Assembly: GCF_026151205.1 (NCBI RefSeq)
Contig: NC_087080.1
Location: 12,449,837 to 12,509,836 of the forward strand
Direction: 5' to 3'
DNA length: 60,000 bases
Origin: Bolinopsis microptera
Taxonomy: Eukaryota > Ctenophora > Tentaculata > Lobata > Bolinopsidae
A program made the position numbers and the translations under genes. The notes under the pieces were generated by a model. That model did no database searches, was not told where the DNA came from, and was given only the letters and a program-made list of their open reading frames with translations. This document shows, one piece after another, positions 35,501-45,800 of this stretch; position 1 is the first letter of the stretch, and every line of letters starts with the position of its first letter.

Positions 35501-38305
35501 GTGAGGTATTCAATGTAACCTTTATCTCAGGCGAGGTGTTCAACTGTCCGAAGAGCAACAAAAGAAACAGGACCCTGTTTTGTAGGCTCTCCTCTAACCA
35601 CAAGACTTTACATTATGGTTACGATATTGTTACTAACGATAACACTTGTCCCCCTATAGACGAGCTGCCTGATAAAAGTGAGTATTATGTTACTTTGTTA
35701 ATTAGCGCTGTGCTCATTGGTCATTAGACTGATCACTCAGCTTGTTAGTTTGAATTGATATTTCTTACTATTTTCGAAAAATGGTGATATCGCATTTTTG
35801 GCCCTACAATTATTTAAAAACATGCAAGTGAATTAAATGGGCTGATTAAACCTTCAGCGAGACAAGGCTAATTATTTGATGACAATTGGCTGGAAACATA
35901 TATTACACCAGCAACCGTAACCTTGTGTAACCGTATAGTAACCTTGTGGCCTTGCTAATTCAAAAGTTAAGGGGGCCGGGGGGGGTCTTCATCAAAATTC
36001 TCTCGAAATTGACTTTATAGTTGTTTCTGATAGAAGGGAGTGATATCTACCAGCTGCTTTTGGTCCCATGGAAAAATATTGTTCCTAGCCGAAATTATCG
36101 CCGGTCTAAGGTCAGCGCTTATGTGTAATTGTATTGCGCGAGCGATTTTCAATCGCAAATTTTGAAAATCGAGTCTAAAAATCTATCTTCTCCTACATTT
36201 TTTGAGCAATCACCCTGAAACTTTCGGGATATGTTCTAGGGACCAGTTAGAAGAGATCGTTCAAGCCAAAATTTTGAGATAGGCCTTTAAAATTTTTTTA
36301 TTAAATTTTGAAAATCTTGGACCTCGTTTTTTAACGATTTTTTCAGGTCCAAGATTTTCAAAATTGAATTAAAAATTTTTAAAGGCCTATCTCAAAATTT
36401 TGGCTTGAACGATCTCTTCTAAATGGTCCCTAGAACATATCCTGAAAGTTTCAGGGTGATTGCTCAAAAAATGTAGGAGAAGATAGATTTTTAGACTCGA
36501 TTTTCAAAATTTGCGATTGAAAATCGCTCGCGCAATACAATTACACATAAGCGCTGACCTTAGACCGGCGATAATTTCGGCTAGGAACAATATTTTTCCA
36601 TGGGACCAAAAGGAGCTGGTAGATATCACTCCCCTCTATCAGAAACAACTATAAAGTCAATTTCGAGAGAATTTTGATGAAGACCCCCCCCGGCCCCCTT
36701 AAACATGATAATATGAACGGTATTATTATCTCAACATTCTATTTCAGTGAATATCCATGATATTGAGGGTATTATTCTGTGGCGAGATATGAAGAACAAG
36801 AATAGACCCCGGGGATGGGTAAGTTAGAACAAATTGATTATTTCTATTTCCTCCCTGGAACATCGAGAAGGCCCGTGTTTGCGAGCAGAATATTGTATTT
36901 AAATGGCGGCCAGTGCTTTCTTTAGGTTAATAACATGATAACACGGCTTATAAAACTCACTGAAAAATAAACATTTCCAATTCTTTAGGATTCGCCGCTG
37001 GGATTCTCTCTGGAATACAATCAATCAACGGCAATGGACACACAAACTAAAACACTGGATTTTATCTCCCAAACTGTCGAGGTAAGGAGCTTGTTCAAAT
37101 TAGGGAAACATTTTAAATAATTTTTCACTCGAATGAAATCAGCTCAAATAGTTTTTGTTTTCATCCAGGTGAAACAATTCAATCCAATTGTAAGTATACC
37201 TTACTCGGGATTATTATGACCGGGATAAAGTGGCGGGTTTAGGGTAATTTCGCCATATTTTTCCCGAACCACATTTTCACCGGTCGTTAATAAACCCGCC
37301 GACTCAGCTTTTAGGGTTCCCAAGGGGTATGGGTGCTCATATTTTAATCGTTGTCTTATATTCACTAAAGAAGACTATTGGGACACTTGTTGTAGGTTTT
37401 TCGACTTCATTTGGCTGAAATTGCAAAAAATTCACCTTTTTGCCCAATTCTTGTCATATATCCTTATTGTCAAAGTTGATTTAAATAGGCCAATTTTTAA
37501 TTTCTCAGGTATTGACTATCTCTACATAATGAAATAGGACTCAAAGTAAAATTAACAGTTAAATTAAAACTTGAATTAATTAAAACTGTCAATAACATAA
37601 ATCAGTTTCATCAGTCATTTATTCATAATTCTAAACAATGTGAACGATGCATTCTTTCGAAGATTTTCTACAAATTGAGTCATAATGGTTATTTGATACA
37701 CGTAAACATTTAATGCTAATTCAAAACAACGAATTTTCTAGAGTGCTAGACTACCAACACGTTACTAGCAATGCGAAAATTTCTAAACTTGCTTATTTCT
37801 AATAAGGAAATTTACATCTGAGACAAAATTTTTGAATCTAAAATTGAAAGGTTGGACACCGGTAAAATGGCGACCGGGAAAATGTGGTGGGTTTTGAGCA
37901 ATTTCGCCATATTTTTCCCGAACCATATTTTAACCGGTCGTTAATAAACCCGTCGTAATAATCCCGAGTAAGGTATATGAAAAGTTTTCCAAAATACGCG
38001 ACTACGATAGTCAACAAAGAAGTGTATTTTAAATTGAAAATTATTGAGAGAAGACTCCATCAATGTAAATTGTAAACATCATATTATTACAGGTATTTTC
38101 TTATTGGACTGACGGGATAAGTGTCTTGCAAAAGAAGGATGCGTGTAACGAGACTGCTCAACAGCATCTCTCAATGTTACTTGAGATGGAGATCAAGATA
38201 CGACAGTTGGATATCCTCGACATTGAAGGATTGCATCTTCCCGAGCATCCCCCATCCATCCCACCCATTCCTGACAACTTCAACTTTCACTATAACTTCA
38301 ACTGA
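23536..38305 (+). CDS. ELMO: ELMO (engulfment and cell motility, CED-12) homologue, 17 exons, 5' exon missing
   Basis: Exons: 23536-23649, 27338-27484, 27698-27892, 28191-28331, 28979-29118, 29359-29479, 30369-30578, 30917-31033, 31285-31393, 34591-34727, 35018-35176, 35297-35369, 35531-35677, 36748-36818, 36989-37081, 37169-37189, 38093-38305. Junctions are GT-AG and in phase; total 2,208 nt, 735 residues. Vertebrate ELMOs are ~727, so about 30 N-terminal residues are missing. Residues ~1-87 match the Ras-binding/ubiquitin-like start ([20 protein letters not shown]), then armadillo-like helices. The ELMO domain has [26 protein letters not shown] and [19 protein letters not shown]. The PH domain has [15 protein letters not shown] and YWTDGISVL. 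The C-terminus is Pro-rich ([16 protein letters not shown]), the DOCK SH3-binding position. ELMO proteins bind DOCK exchange factors to activate Rac in engulfment and migration. The start at 27698 (versus 27701) is ambiguous by one codon. Confidence 0.95.
24249..24458 (+). repeat. 28-bp tandem repeat in ELMO intron
   Basis: Unit approximately AGTTTACTGTACCTGAACCC plus TCTGTGTT, in about six or seven imperfect copies, the outer ones most diverged. Confidence 0.85.
24684..24752 (+). repeat. 11-bp tandem repeat (ATAATATTCAG)
   Basis: About six imperfect copies of an 11-bp unit containing AATATTCAG. Short and intronic. Confidence 0.8.
25376..26181 (+). repeat. 270-bp direct repeat, three near-identical units
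   Basis: A partial copy (25376-25500) is followed by two full 270-bp copies (25501-25770 and 25771-26040) and a partial one (26041-26181), differing at only a few bases. Each has an ~85-codon open frame starting [12 protein letters not shown], but every copy stops at the same place and there is no sign of coding constraint. The end of each unit (AATTGATGTTTTGGGG..AAAGTGAGAGTCTCC) matches the outer arm of the foldback at 26151-26630. Confidence 0.9.
26151..26630. mobile_element. Foldback (MITE-like) element in ELMO intron
   Basis: Arms 26151-26373 and 26389-26630 are imperfect reverse complements around a ~15-bp centre. They include GTCGACGTTTCGGCCCACGC on the left and its relaxed complement on the right. 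No ORF. The outermost ~30 bp of the left arm are shared with the end of the adjacent 270-bp repeat unit, so the tandem units may be internal duplications of a larger element. Confidence 0.8.
26753..26870 (+). repeat. 34-bp tandem repeat with GTGACATGTCACGTG
   Basis: Three and a half copies at 26753, 26787, 26821 and 26855. Each full copy contains the palindrome GTGACATGTCAC overlapping an E-box CACGTG. Confidence 0.9.
28333..28960 (+). repeat. (CCCTCT)n microsatellite at an ELMO splice donor
   Basis: About 600 bp of almost pure CCCTCT hexamer, decaying to CT repeats at the 3' end. It starts within a few bases of the donor after the exon ending at 28331, and its pyrimidine-rich 3' end stops ~18 bp before the next exon at 28979. 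The 250-codon open frame through it is an artefact of the period. Confidence 0.97.
29961..30141 (+). repeat. 17-bp tandem repeat in ELMO intron
   Basis: Unit ACTGAACTGAGTGCTCT, about 10.5 copies with a few substitutions (ACTAAACTG, CCACTG, GCTG). Confidence 0.95.
31394..32531 (+). other. ELMO intron containing decayed coding-like DNA
   Basis: Open frames at 31582-31959 and 32053-32343 have less AT-biased, fairly balanced translations (for example [16 protein letters not shown]) but no recognisable domain, and other frames in the same stretch also look partly protein-like. The likeliest explanation is an old mobile-element insertion broken by frameshifts. No family could be assigned. Confidence 0.35.
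32532..32984 (+). other. Candidate 453-bp cassette exon of ELMO
   Basis: An open segment of 151 codons lies between a possible acceptor (CCACTCAG at 32524-32531) and a possible donor (TCAA|GTAAAG at 32985). It enters in the phase left by the exon ending at 31393 and leaves in the phase needed by the exon at 34591, so inclusion would keep the ELMO frame. The peptide is acidic/serine-rich first ([20 protein letters not shown]) and basic later ([34 protein letters not shown]). It would insert inside the ELMO domain, where known family members have nothing comparable. The polypyrimidine tract is poor. It could instead be a gene fragment or a retained mobile-element piece. Confidence 0.35.
32985..34183 (+). 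repeat. 41-bp minisatellite, about 29 copies
   Basis: Unit starts GTAAAGTGGTGTGCTGTATT and continues GTACTGCTCAGGAGCAATCAA; copies vary at a handful of positions and a few are one or two bases shorter or longer. The array begins exactly at the donor-like GTAAAG that would end the candidate cassette exon. Open frames on both strands through it are artefacts. Confidence 0.95.
35971..36698. mobile_element. TTAA-flanked foldback element in ELMO intron
   Basis: A 728-bp near-perfect hairpin: the left arm starts GGGGGCCGG and the right arm ends CCGGCCCCC, centred near 36334. TTAA lies immediately outside both ends (35967-35970 and 36699-36702). Arms contain AATATTGTTCCTAGCCGAAA and its complement. 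No ORF. A TTAA target duplication is characteristic of piggyBac-superfamily insertions, so this may be a non-autonomous relative. Confidence 0.9.
37197..37975. mobile_element. Non-autonomous TIR element with TA flanks in last ELMO intron
   Basis: Terminal inverted repeats TACCTTACTCGGGATTATTA and its exact complement bound a 779-bp element without an ORF. TA on each side (37195-37196, 37976-37977) fits a Tc1/mariner-type TA duplication. Inside, a ~55-bp block (CCATATTTTTCCCGAACCA) is directly repeated near each end. The left end lies 7 bases after the last base of the 21-bp ELMO microexon, within the extended donor sequence. Confidence 0.85.
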
Positions 38306-39899
38306 AGCCTGCCAGCTACACTTTATTTTTTAAACTTTCGTTTTGATTGTAGTTAAACTTAATGTATATGTGAAAATGCCAGCTTCTGCTTAGAGAAATT
38401 CTATGATGAGAACTATGAAACTGGTGTGTTTTCAAACAATGTGACAATCAAGTAATGAACAGTAATCTCATATATTTTATCTATTTCAATTATACGCATG
38501 CTCAAAATACTGTTGAAACAGCCATAATATAATGTTCATATTGCCTCACTGATTAACCACACTTTAATCATGTGTTTTTAAGTTTTAACTATGAGTTTGG
38601 TTTTATTCTTTATTTTACGTGATCTGTTTTAAGAGTCAAATCCCGAATCTTATATTTGGTCAACCGTTATACGCAAATATATTGTTGCTTTGATATTTCA
38701 ATATACGGCTCATTTATTAGGATTTATGTTATTAGTATTTTACACTGAAATAATTACGTTGTATTTTAATGTTTATATGTTGTCTGATTTACCCACATCT
38801 GATAAACCATCCTACTAACGCACTGCACATCACTAGTCAGTAGTCACGTGGCAATATATCATACCACGTGACTATAAATATTCGTGACGTTGCACTGCGT
38901 AGTTTGGGGCACTTTGGATGTGGGAAGATCGTTTCTTGGAATGGGTCAGTTCGGAGTCGTCTCCTACAACTCCTACAGTATCGGTTATGCGAGCCAGATT
39001 TTGTTACACTGCCATTTTCCGTGACTATTATTTTTACCACAAGGATTTGACAGTTGTTTTGTAGACCGTTGTTTCTCTTGGTTCTGAAATTTTTGGTTGT
39101 GGTCATATTATATTTACCTCCCAGCGAAATTAATACAACTGGTACAACAATTCCATATTATTATTAATTGATCGTTGCAATTACTTTGTCTCACGTCGTG
39201 ATCCTCGTAACTTCAATTCATTTAATAGCAGAAATCACGATTTGGGCATGGCCGCGCACTGAAAGTTAACAGGTGATACTCGTAAAATATCTGTTCCTGG
39301 TAGGTTGTAAACCTACAAACTGAAAGTGAATACTGATCGTGAATTGTAGATCATGAATTTAGAATTAGACATGATGTACATTGTACATGTTGATGTATGA
39401 CGTATGTGTTAAGTTTAAAATATAATGAACATGTTCACAAAATGTAACTCGTTTCTGAACGCCGGCCCTTGCTTAGCTGTGAAGAGAAGTAAAAGTAAAA
39501 CCATTGGATAATACAATGAAGTCAGAACACAGAATAAATTACTTTTTAATGATCGGAAAATATACAAGTTAAGTCTTGATTATCAATTAGTCTTAAAGAA
39601 CTCTAAATATTGACTACGGAAACTGGAAACGCTGATATTGAAGATTTCAAATACTAGAAGCAATAAAACTTTTTTAAAAATTTACTTCTATGTCTTGTTG
39701 CATGAAAATGTCTACTTTAAGAAATTCAAGTTACAACTACAACTAACAATAGATTCTGAATAAATATGCAAATAATTTAATAACCGCAGGTCAATTTGAA
39801 TGCTGCTAAACTTTTTGACTGTTCATCTTAGGTGTACAACTACAACTTAAATAAACTACTTAATTCTCATCGAAGAGCAAAGTTTTGAAAGTGTCGCAT
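38306..39899. other. Spacer between convergent ELMO and giant gene
   Basis: Carries the ELMO 3' UTR and, from the other side, the 3' UTR of the giant gene. No further gene is supported; the small frames at 38837-39106 are on opposite strands of the same sequence and neither looks constrained. A promoter-like cluster at 38842-38880 is listed separately. Confidence 0.5.
38842..38880 (+). promoter_or_regulatory. Paired inverted E-boxes next to a TATA-like box
   Basis: AGTCACGTGG (38842-38851) and its exact inverted copy CCACGTGACT (38864-38873) are separated by 12 bases and followed at once by TATAAATA (38873-38880). CACGTG is the site for bHLH-zip factors (USF, MITF/TFE, MYC/MAX). A plus-strand start near 38905 would be expected if used. 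No downstream coding gene is visible, so a transcript from here would run antisense to the giant gene. Confidence 0.4.
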
Positions 39900-42800
39900 C
39901 TAATTATCTCTGCAACGTTCTGCTTTGCCCAACATCATGCCACGAACGTGGATCTCACAACTTATGCAATTGAAGTCTTGACCTTTGAGATTCGCGACCT
40001 TCATAGTGAATCCCTTCTTCTTGTTGAAGGATTGTTTTTCGTTCAGCTCGGTTTCGTCCATCATGAACTTGGCTTCTATCCCCTTCATTGCGCCTAAGTT
40101 TATGTCGTTTCGCTCTTTGTTAGCCTGGGAAGGTGATATTGAAATTAAATATGAGTTAAGTTCGAAAATAGCTGAAAAGTTACATTTATATAACTTTATA
40201 TGACGTAAAGTTTATTAACAATAACATTGGTGCATAGCCTTGAAAAGGCAGGTTGCCCAGGCTTTCAGCCAAGCTTTAAACCTTTCCTGGAGTGAAAATA
40301 TGAAACTGCTAAATCACGGTTTGGTTATGTTACAGTTGGTGAATTTCATTTGAAAACGAACCTTAGCTCTGCAGGTAATCTTTTTGTTGGAATAAGTCAG
40401 CGATACGGTTACGTTGAGCATTGCACTGTCGAAACATTTGACAGCAATCCTGTCAAAATCGAAACATTGAGCATTCATTCCGCTCATCTCCATAGCATCG
40501 TCCATTGGTATAGCTCGGCAACTCGAACTGAAATGAAGAGAAATTGTTAGTAAGGATTGCTGCATGACGGTTAATCTTAATCAATTAATACCATGAAACA
40601 AATTGATTGTATTATTTTTTTCAGCAGTGTCAGTTAGAGTCAAAATTTTCACCAGGAGAATATTCAAATCTTCACTTACCTTTTGGGTAATGTGTCATCA
40701 AAGTCGCAGTTAAAACCAGTCCATCCGAATCCTGGCATTTCTTCAGGTTGGTATGGCATAACTTTCATCTTTTTACTTGTAGGGATTTGAGCTCCGTGTT
40801 TGAAACCCAGAGTCCTGCAGATAGCTCCAGCAGCGTTGTTGTTGAAACCGTCGTTACATCCAAACTGCCACTTTCCTTCTTTATCAGTCTCAATTCCAAA
40901 AGTCTCCCTTGCCAGCACAATACCAGCAAACACTCGGTCATTGCTATCTATCAACTTCTTCTCTTCGCCAACGTGTAATTTGAACTCTAGCTGACTGTAG
41001 GTGGTTCTGGGTTCGCAACGTGGTACTTCATAAGAACCATCCTTTCTACACCAACCCCATTCACTTGTAAAGTCTTTGGAGTTGTTCCAATCCCACGTCT
41101 TGTGCATCATATGACCCTCATAACATTCGTATCTGGCTTTCACTGGCATCATCTCTAACATGTTTTTATATTCCTCATCCATGTCTTCCTCACCCTCCTT
41201 CTTGGCTATGATCTCTTCATCTGATTTATCGCCCTCCTTGTCATAATCATCCCTCAATCTTAATTCAACTGCTTTTCCATTTTCTATATAAGTGGGGATG
41301 CCACAATGTTTCATTTTTTCCGGGAGTGCACATGTAGGTAGCATGACATTTCCCATATAACAACCCGCTATATTAGCCACGCTCATGTAAGCTTCATCGG
41401 CTGACTTGCCTTGATCACTAATTAATGACATGAATACCTTTTGGTTTGGAGTCATGACGAAAGGTGGATAACACATGTACGCCGCGTATTTTGAGCCATC
41501 AGAATCTCCCTCCAATAATTTGCGGCCTCCGGATATGACATCAGGGAAGCGACATTCATTGCTCTCTTGAGTACAATGAGGATGTTCAGGTTTAATTTCA
41601 CTTCCTTCACACCACACCCACCCTCCTTTTTCTTGGATGCTAGCAGGCAAGGACCACTCTTCAGTACACTCGTATCTTACCATGTTATTATTCTTCTCAG
41701 CTAGGTAACCGTTGTCAATTTTTTCGGGAAGAGAACAACTATCTTGAGTACAATGAGGATGTTCAGGTTTAATTTCACTTCCTTCACACCACACCCACCC
41801 TCCTTTTTCTTGGATGCTAGCAGGCAAGGACCACTCTTCAGTACACTCGTATCTTGCCATATTCTGATTCTTCTCAGCTAGGTAACCGTTGTCAATTTTT
41901 TCGGGAAGAGAACAACTATCAGCGGCTGCGTCTTTTACACAGACTGGCTGGTAAGTGATTGTACCGGTATTAGTATCACATGTTGCCCAGTCGCTTCCTT
42001 CAAACTTGCTCCCAGAATCACACTCATACCTGACGCCTCCGTCATGTTGATCTGTAGTTCGGTATCCATTAGGAATTTTTTCCATGTAAGTACAGACCTG
42101 GAATCTCTCACAGTCTGGTTTGAATGTTATCGCTCCATTCACACCGCAGTACATTCTGTCTTTACCATCATAAGCACGGTATCCTTCATCACATTCTACT
42201 TTGATACTATAATCATTCCTATCTTCTTCGTTGATGCTACCGTTATCAATAACCACATCGCTGAAATCGCACATTACACCACTTTTCTGAATACACTGTG
42301 GATACTTTACATTACCGTCAACATTGCACCTTGCCTCGTTGTGATCATCAACCATCCTGTATCCATCATTGCACCTGTACCATTGCTTCATTCCCATGTC
42401 GCCTTTTTTTTCCTTGACACCATCCGGGATATCATCAAATGTACAATCGAATATATTACATTTAGGTTGTTCCGGGGATACGATATCACCGTTGCACACT
42501 GCCCAGCCGCCAACTTCCCTGAGTTTTTTTGGCAGCTTCCAACCAGATTCAATGTTACACTCGTATCTTGCTTTATTGTGTTCTTTTTCAGCTCGGTGGC
42601 CGTTATCAATGCTGTCTGGGAGATCACAGTCATCTTCTTGCTCCATACAGTGAGGATGTTCAGGTTTAGTTTCACCTCCTTCACATTCGACCCAACCTCC
42701 TCTTTCTCGGATGCTAGCAGGCAAGGACCACCCTCCATCACACTCGTATCTTGCCGTGTTGTATTTTTTCTCAGCTCGGTATCCGTTGTCAATCCAGTCG

Positions 42801-45800
42801 GGTAGGTGACAATTATCTGGTTGTTCACACTTAGGCATGTAGGAGATCGTTCCATTTTTCCGATCACACATTGCCCAGTCACCTCCCTGCATCATATACC
42901 CTGCCTCACATTCGTATCTGGCATCGTTTATGTATTCTTCCATTTTCTTTCCTCCGGGTATCGCGTCAGGGAAGGCGCAGCTCTTAGACTCATAGCACTG
43001 GATGTTGTTCGTTTCCACTTGTGTTGGATCATCTTTTTTGCAACTTAACCAAGAGTTACCCTCCATTTCCATGTTATCAGGACACTCATACCGAGCACCT
43101 TTCGTTCCTTTTTCCTGGTCCAAATACTCATCTTCTTTACGAGCTCCATTAATTTCATCAGGGAAAGTACAAGTATCACCAAGAGCGCAACGGGAAACTT
43201 TAGCGACAGCTACTCGTGCACCGTCCATCTCATGGGTCTCACAGTAACCCCAGTCCGTGTCTCTCAGATAGAACCCATCATTACACTTGTATTGTGACCA
43301 GTAGCTTCCATCGTCTTGGCGACCTTCCTTTACTTTCTGTCCATTATCGATATCGTCAGGGAAAGAACATCGAGCAATACATTCAATGTTGTTATCTATT
43401 CTGAAACCATCGCTAGGATTGCATTCAACCCTCCTGTTGTAGTGAGCTGCCATGAAGCCATCGTTACACTTGTATACAGTGTAAGGACAAGATCCGCCAT
43501 CTTTCGAACTCCTCCAGTCGTACCATTTCTGAAATATATCACTTTCAGGCCAATCGCACTCATCCTCAACACAGGTTGGGAAGTTAATGTTTTTATCGGC
43601 ACTCTCCCACTCGCAGGAAGCCCAAGTTGAGCATCTCTCTGAAACGAATCCTTCATTACAGCGGTACTCGGCGTTCACATTGTCATAACTGACTTGGACT
43701 AACTTTCCGTCGGTTATGCTGTCAGGGAAGGAGCAGGTATCACACTGGAATGCCACCTTAGCATCACTTTCCATGTAGAACCAATTAGCCTCACAGTTGT
43801 TGCATTCGTCCCGGCTGCATTGAGGGTTTTTCTCTTTGATAGAACTCTGCATTTTACATCTGTTCCAGTCGCAATAACCTTCACACTTCCTCTTCACATT
43901 TCCGTTGGCACAGAAAAATTCGTCAAGAGCAACTGCAGATTGAAAATCGAACTCTGCCATTCTGAAACCTGCAGGGACTTCAAAAGCAAGATCTTTAAGG
44001 TTGTTTGCCACACTCCATCCAGTGAATGCGTTCATATCCTCAATACCCATGGTGTCCATCATAGCAATGCCAGCTTCAACAAAGGATTCAAAATTCATGG
44101 TTTCCAGATTGCCCAGTCTAGTCAGTATGGGTATGAGAATTGCTGATGTTTCAGCATTCATTTTGCCATCGAAATTTGCAGCCATACGCATCATATATTG
44201 GGATTGATCCAAGTTTGCACAGTCGTTGCTAAGGTCCGCTTCATCAAGATCATTAACTTTTTTGAAAACGTAGCAAATGACATCTACGATTGGTTCGCCA
44301 TCTTCATCGTCATCTTCATCGTCATCTTTATCATCATCATCGTCCATTATACTATTGAAGATATCGTCCCAAGACTTATCCCAATCAGATCCACACAGCT
44401 CATTAAATCCCTTTTTGATATTGGCAGAACCCATGCAGATTATGTTTTGGATTTTCAGGCCGTCAAAATCTAAGTCATCGTCCCATATAGTTTCCAAGGA
44501 ATTATCCGCACAAGTTTCCCTCAAAGCCTTTACTGCCTGTGCGACTCCGCACATGTTCATCTCAGGGGTAATGGACAGATCGAATCTGTTTTCTCCCAAT
44601 ATATCTCTTAGTCTCTCAACATCTCTATCACTCTTATCATCAAGCTTCCAATAGTTATCTTTCTCCATGCAGTAATCTTTTTCCATACCCCAGAATGGAG
44701 TAGGTTTTCTCCAGCCACAAGAGTTGCACTTCTTCCCATCTTCTCCCCAAGACCCGAAGGGACATTTCTCGCACATTCCTTTGTCGTTCAAGAAAGATCC
44801 CGGTACACAGGCGGTGCATACTTTGCTGACATCTGAAATGGATAAAACTCAATTCATTGAAAAATAAAAAACAGTAAAGAACAGAGAATGCTCATATATT
44901 AAATTGTCGTGTTAGACCTTTATTAGCCAGTTTAAACATAGAAAAGAAATTAATTACATAAGTCTACATCACAAGAATAGTAATAAAATAAGGAGGTTAA
45001 AATATAGGTTATTCTATGAAGAATTCCTTGTTTCTCACTGTAAAACGCTTAATTGAATATTTTAAATACGCTATCTGTAGTATAGAATTGCAATCTTACC
45101 TGCAAAGCTCACCCCCATATCTCCACAGCCGTCAAACATATTTTGTAAGCTGAATTGTCTGAAACAGAAAGTATTAGTAACGAGTTAGCGATAATAATTA
45201 ACATCATACAACACCTATGTAAACTATTTATACATGCTTGGGATACATTCCAACCGATAAAAGGAGTAAAGATTAACAAAAATTCTCAAACACTAAAAAT
45301 GTTTTAGTCACTCCAAGGATGTATTGGCTTTATGAAGGGCGAAGGTTCAGTTTATATAGCCAATTAATATGATCTTACATGTTATCATCGGCGAAGTTCA
45401 TCATTCCATCCAAACTCTGAAAGTCATCAAATGAAAGAGAATTTTCTGCTTTGGTGAAGGTATTGACGAAAGCCACGAGAACTCTTCCTCCTGAGAACAC
45501 TAGAGTTTACAGCAAAATTTTAATAAACCAACTTAACTGTATATTCAAAGTTATAAATTTTACACTAGCTTTGGTTATCAACTGGGATCAGAATTCAGAA
45601 TAACGAACATGTCTCACTTAAAACGTTATTTATTTTCAATCTACCTAGTAAAGAACTAAAATGTGGTTAACAAAATGTGGTTAACAACTCACCTTCGCAG
45701 CTCAACAAGTTTAGTTCACACTTTTCAGATGCCCTGAAAACAACATTAGTCAAGTTCTGAGCTTAAACACGTGACTAAAAGAGCACATTGATAACTCAGA

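Noticed and set aside
42044-42805. 253-codon plus-strand ORF opposite the sushi exon
   Set aside because: Antisense shadow of a GC-richer coding exon; the minus strand gives Cys-patterned sushi modules in a single 4.1-kb frame.
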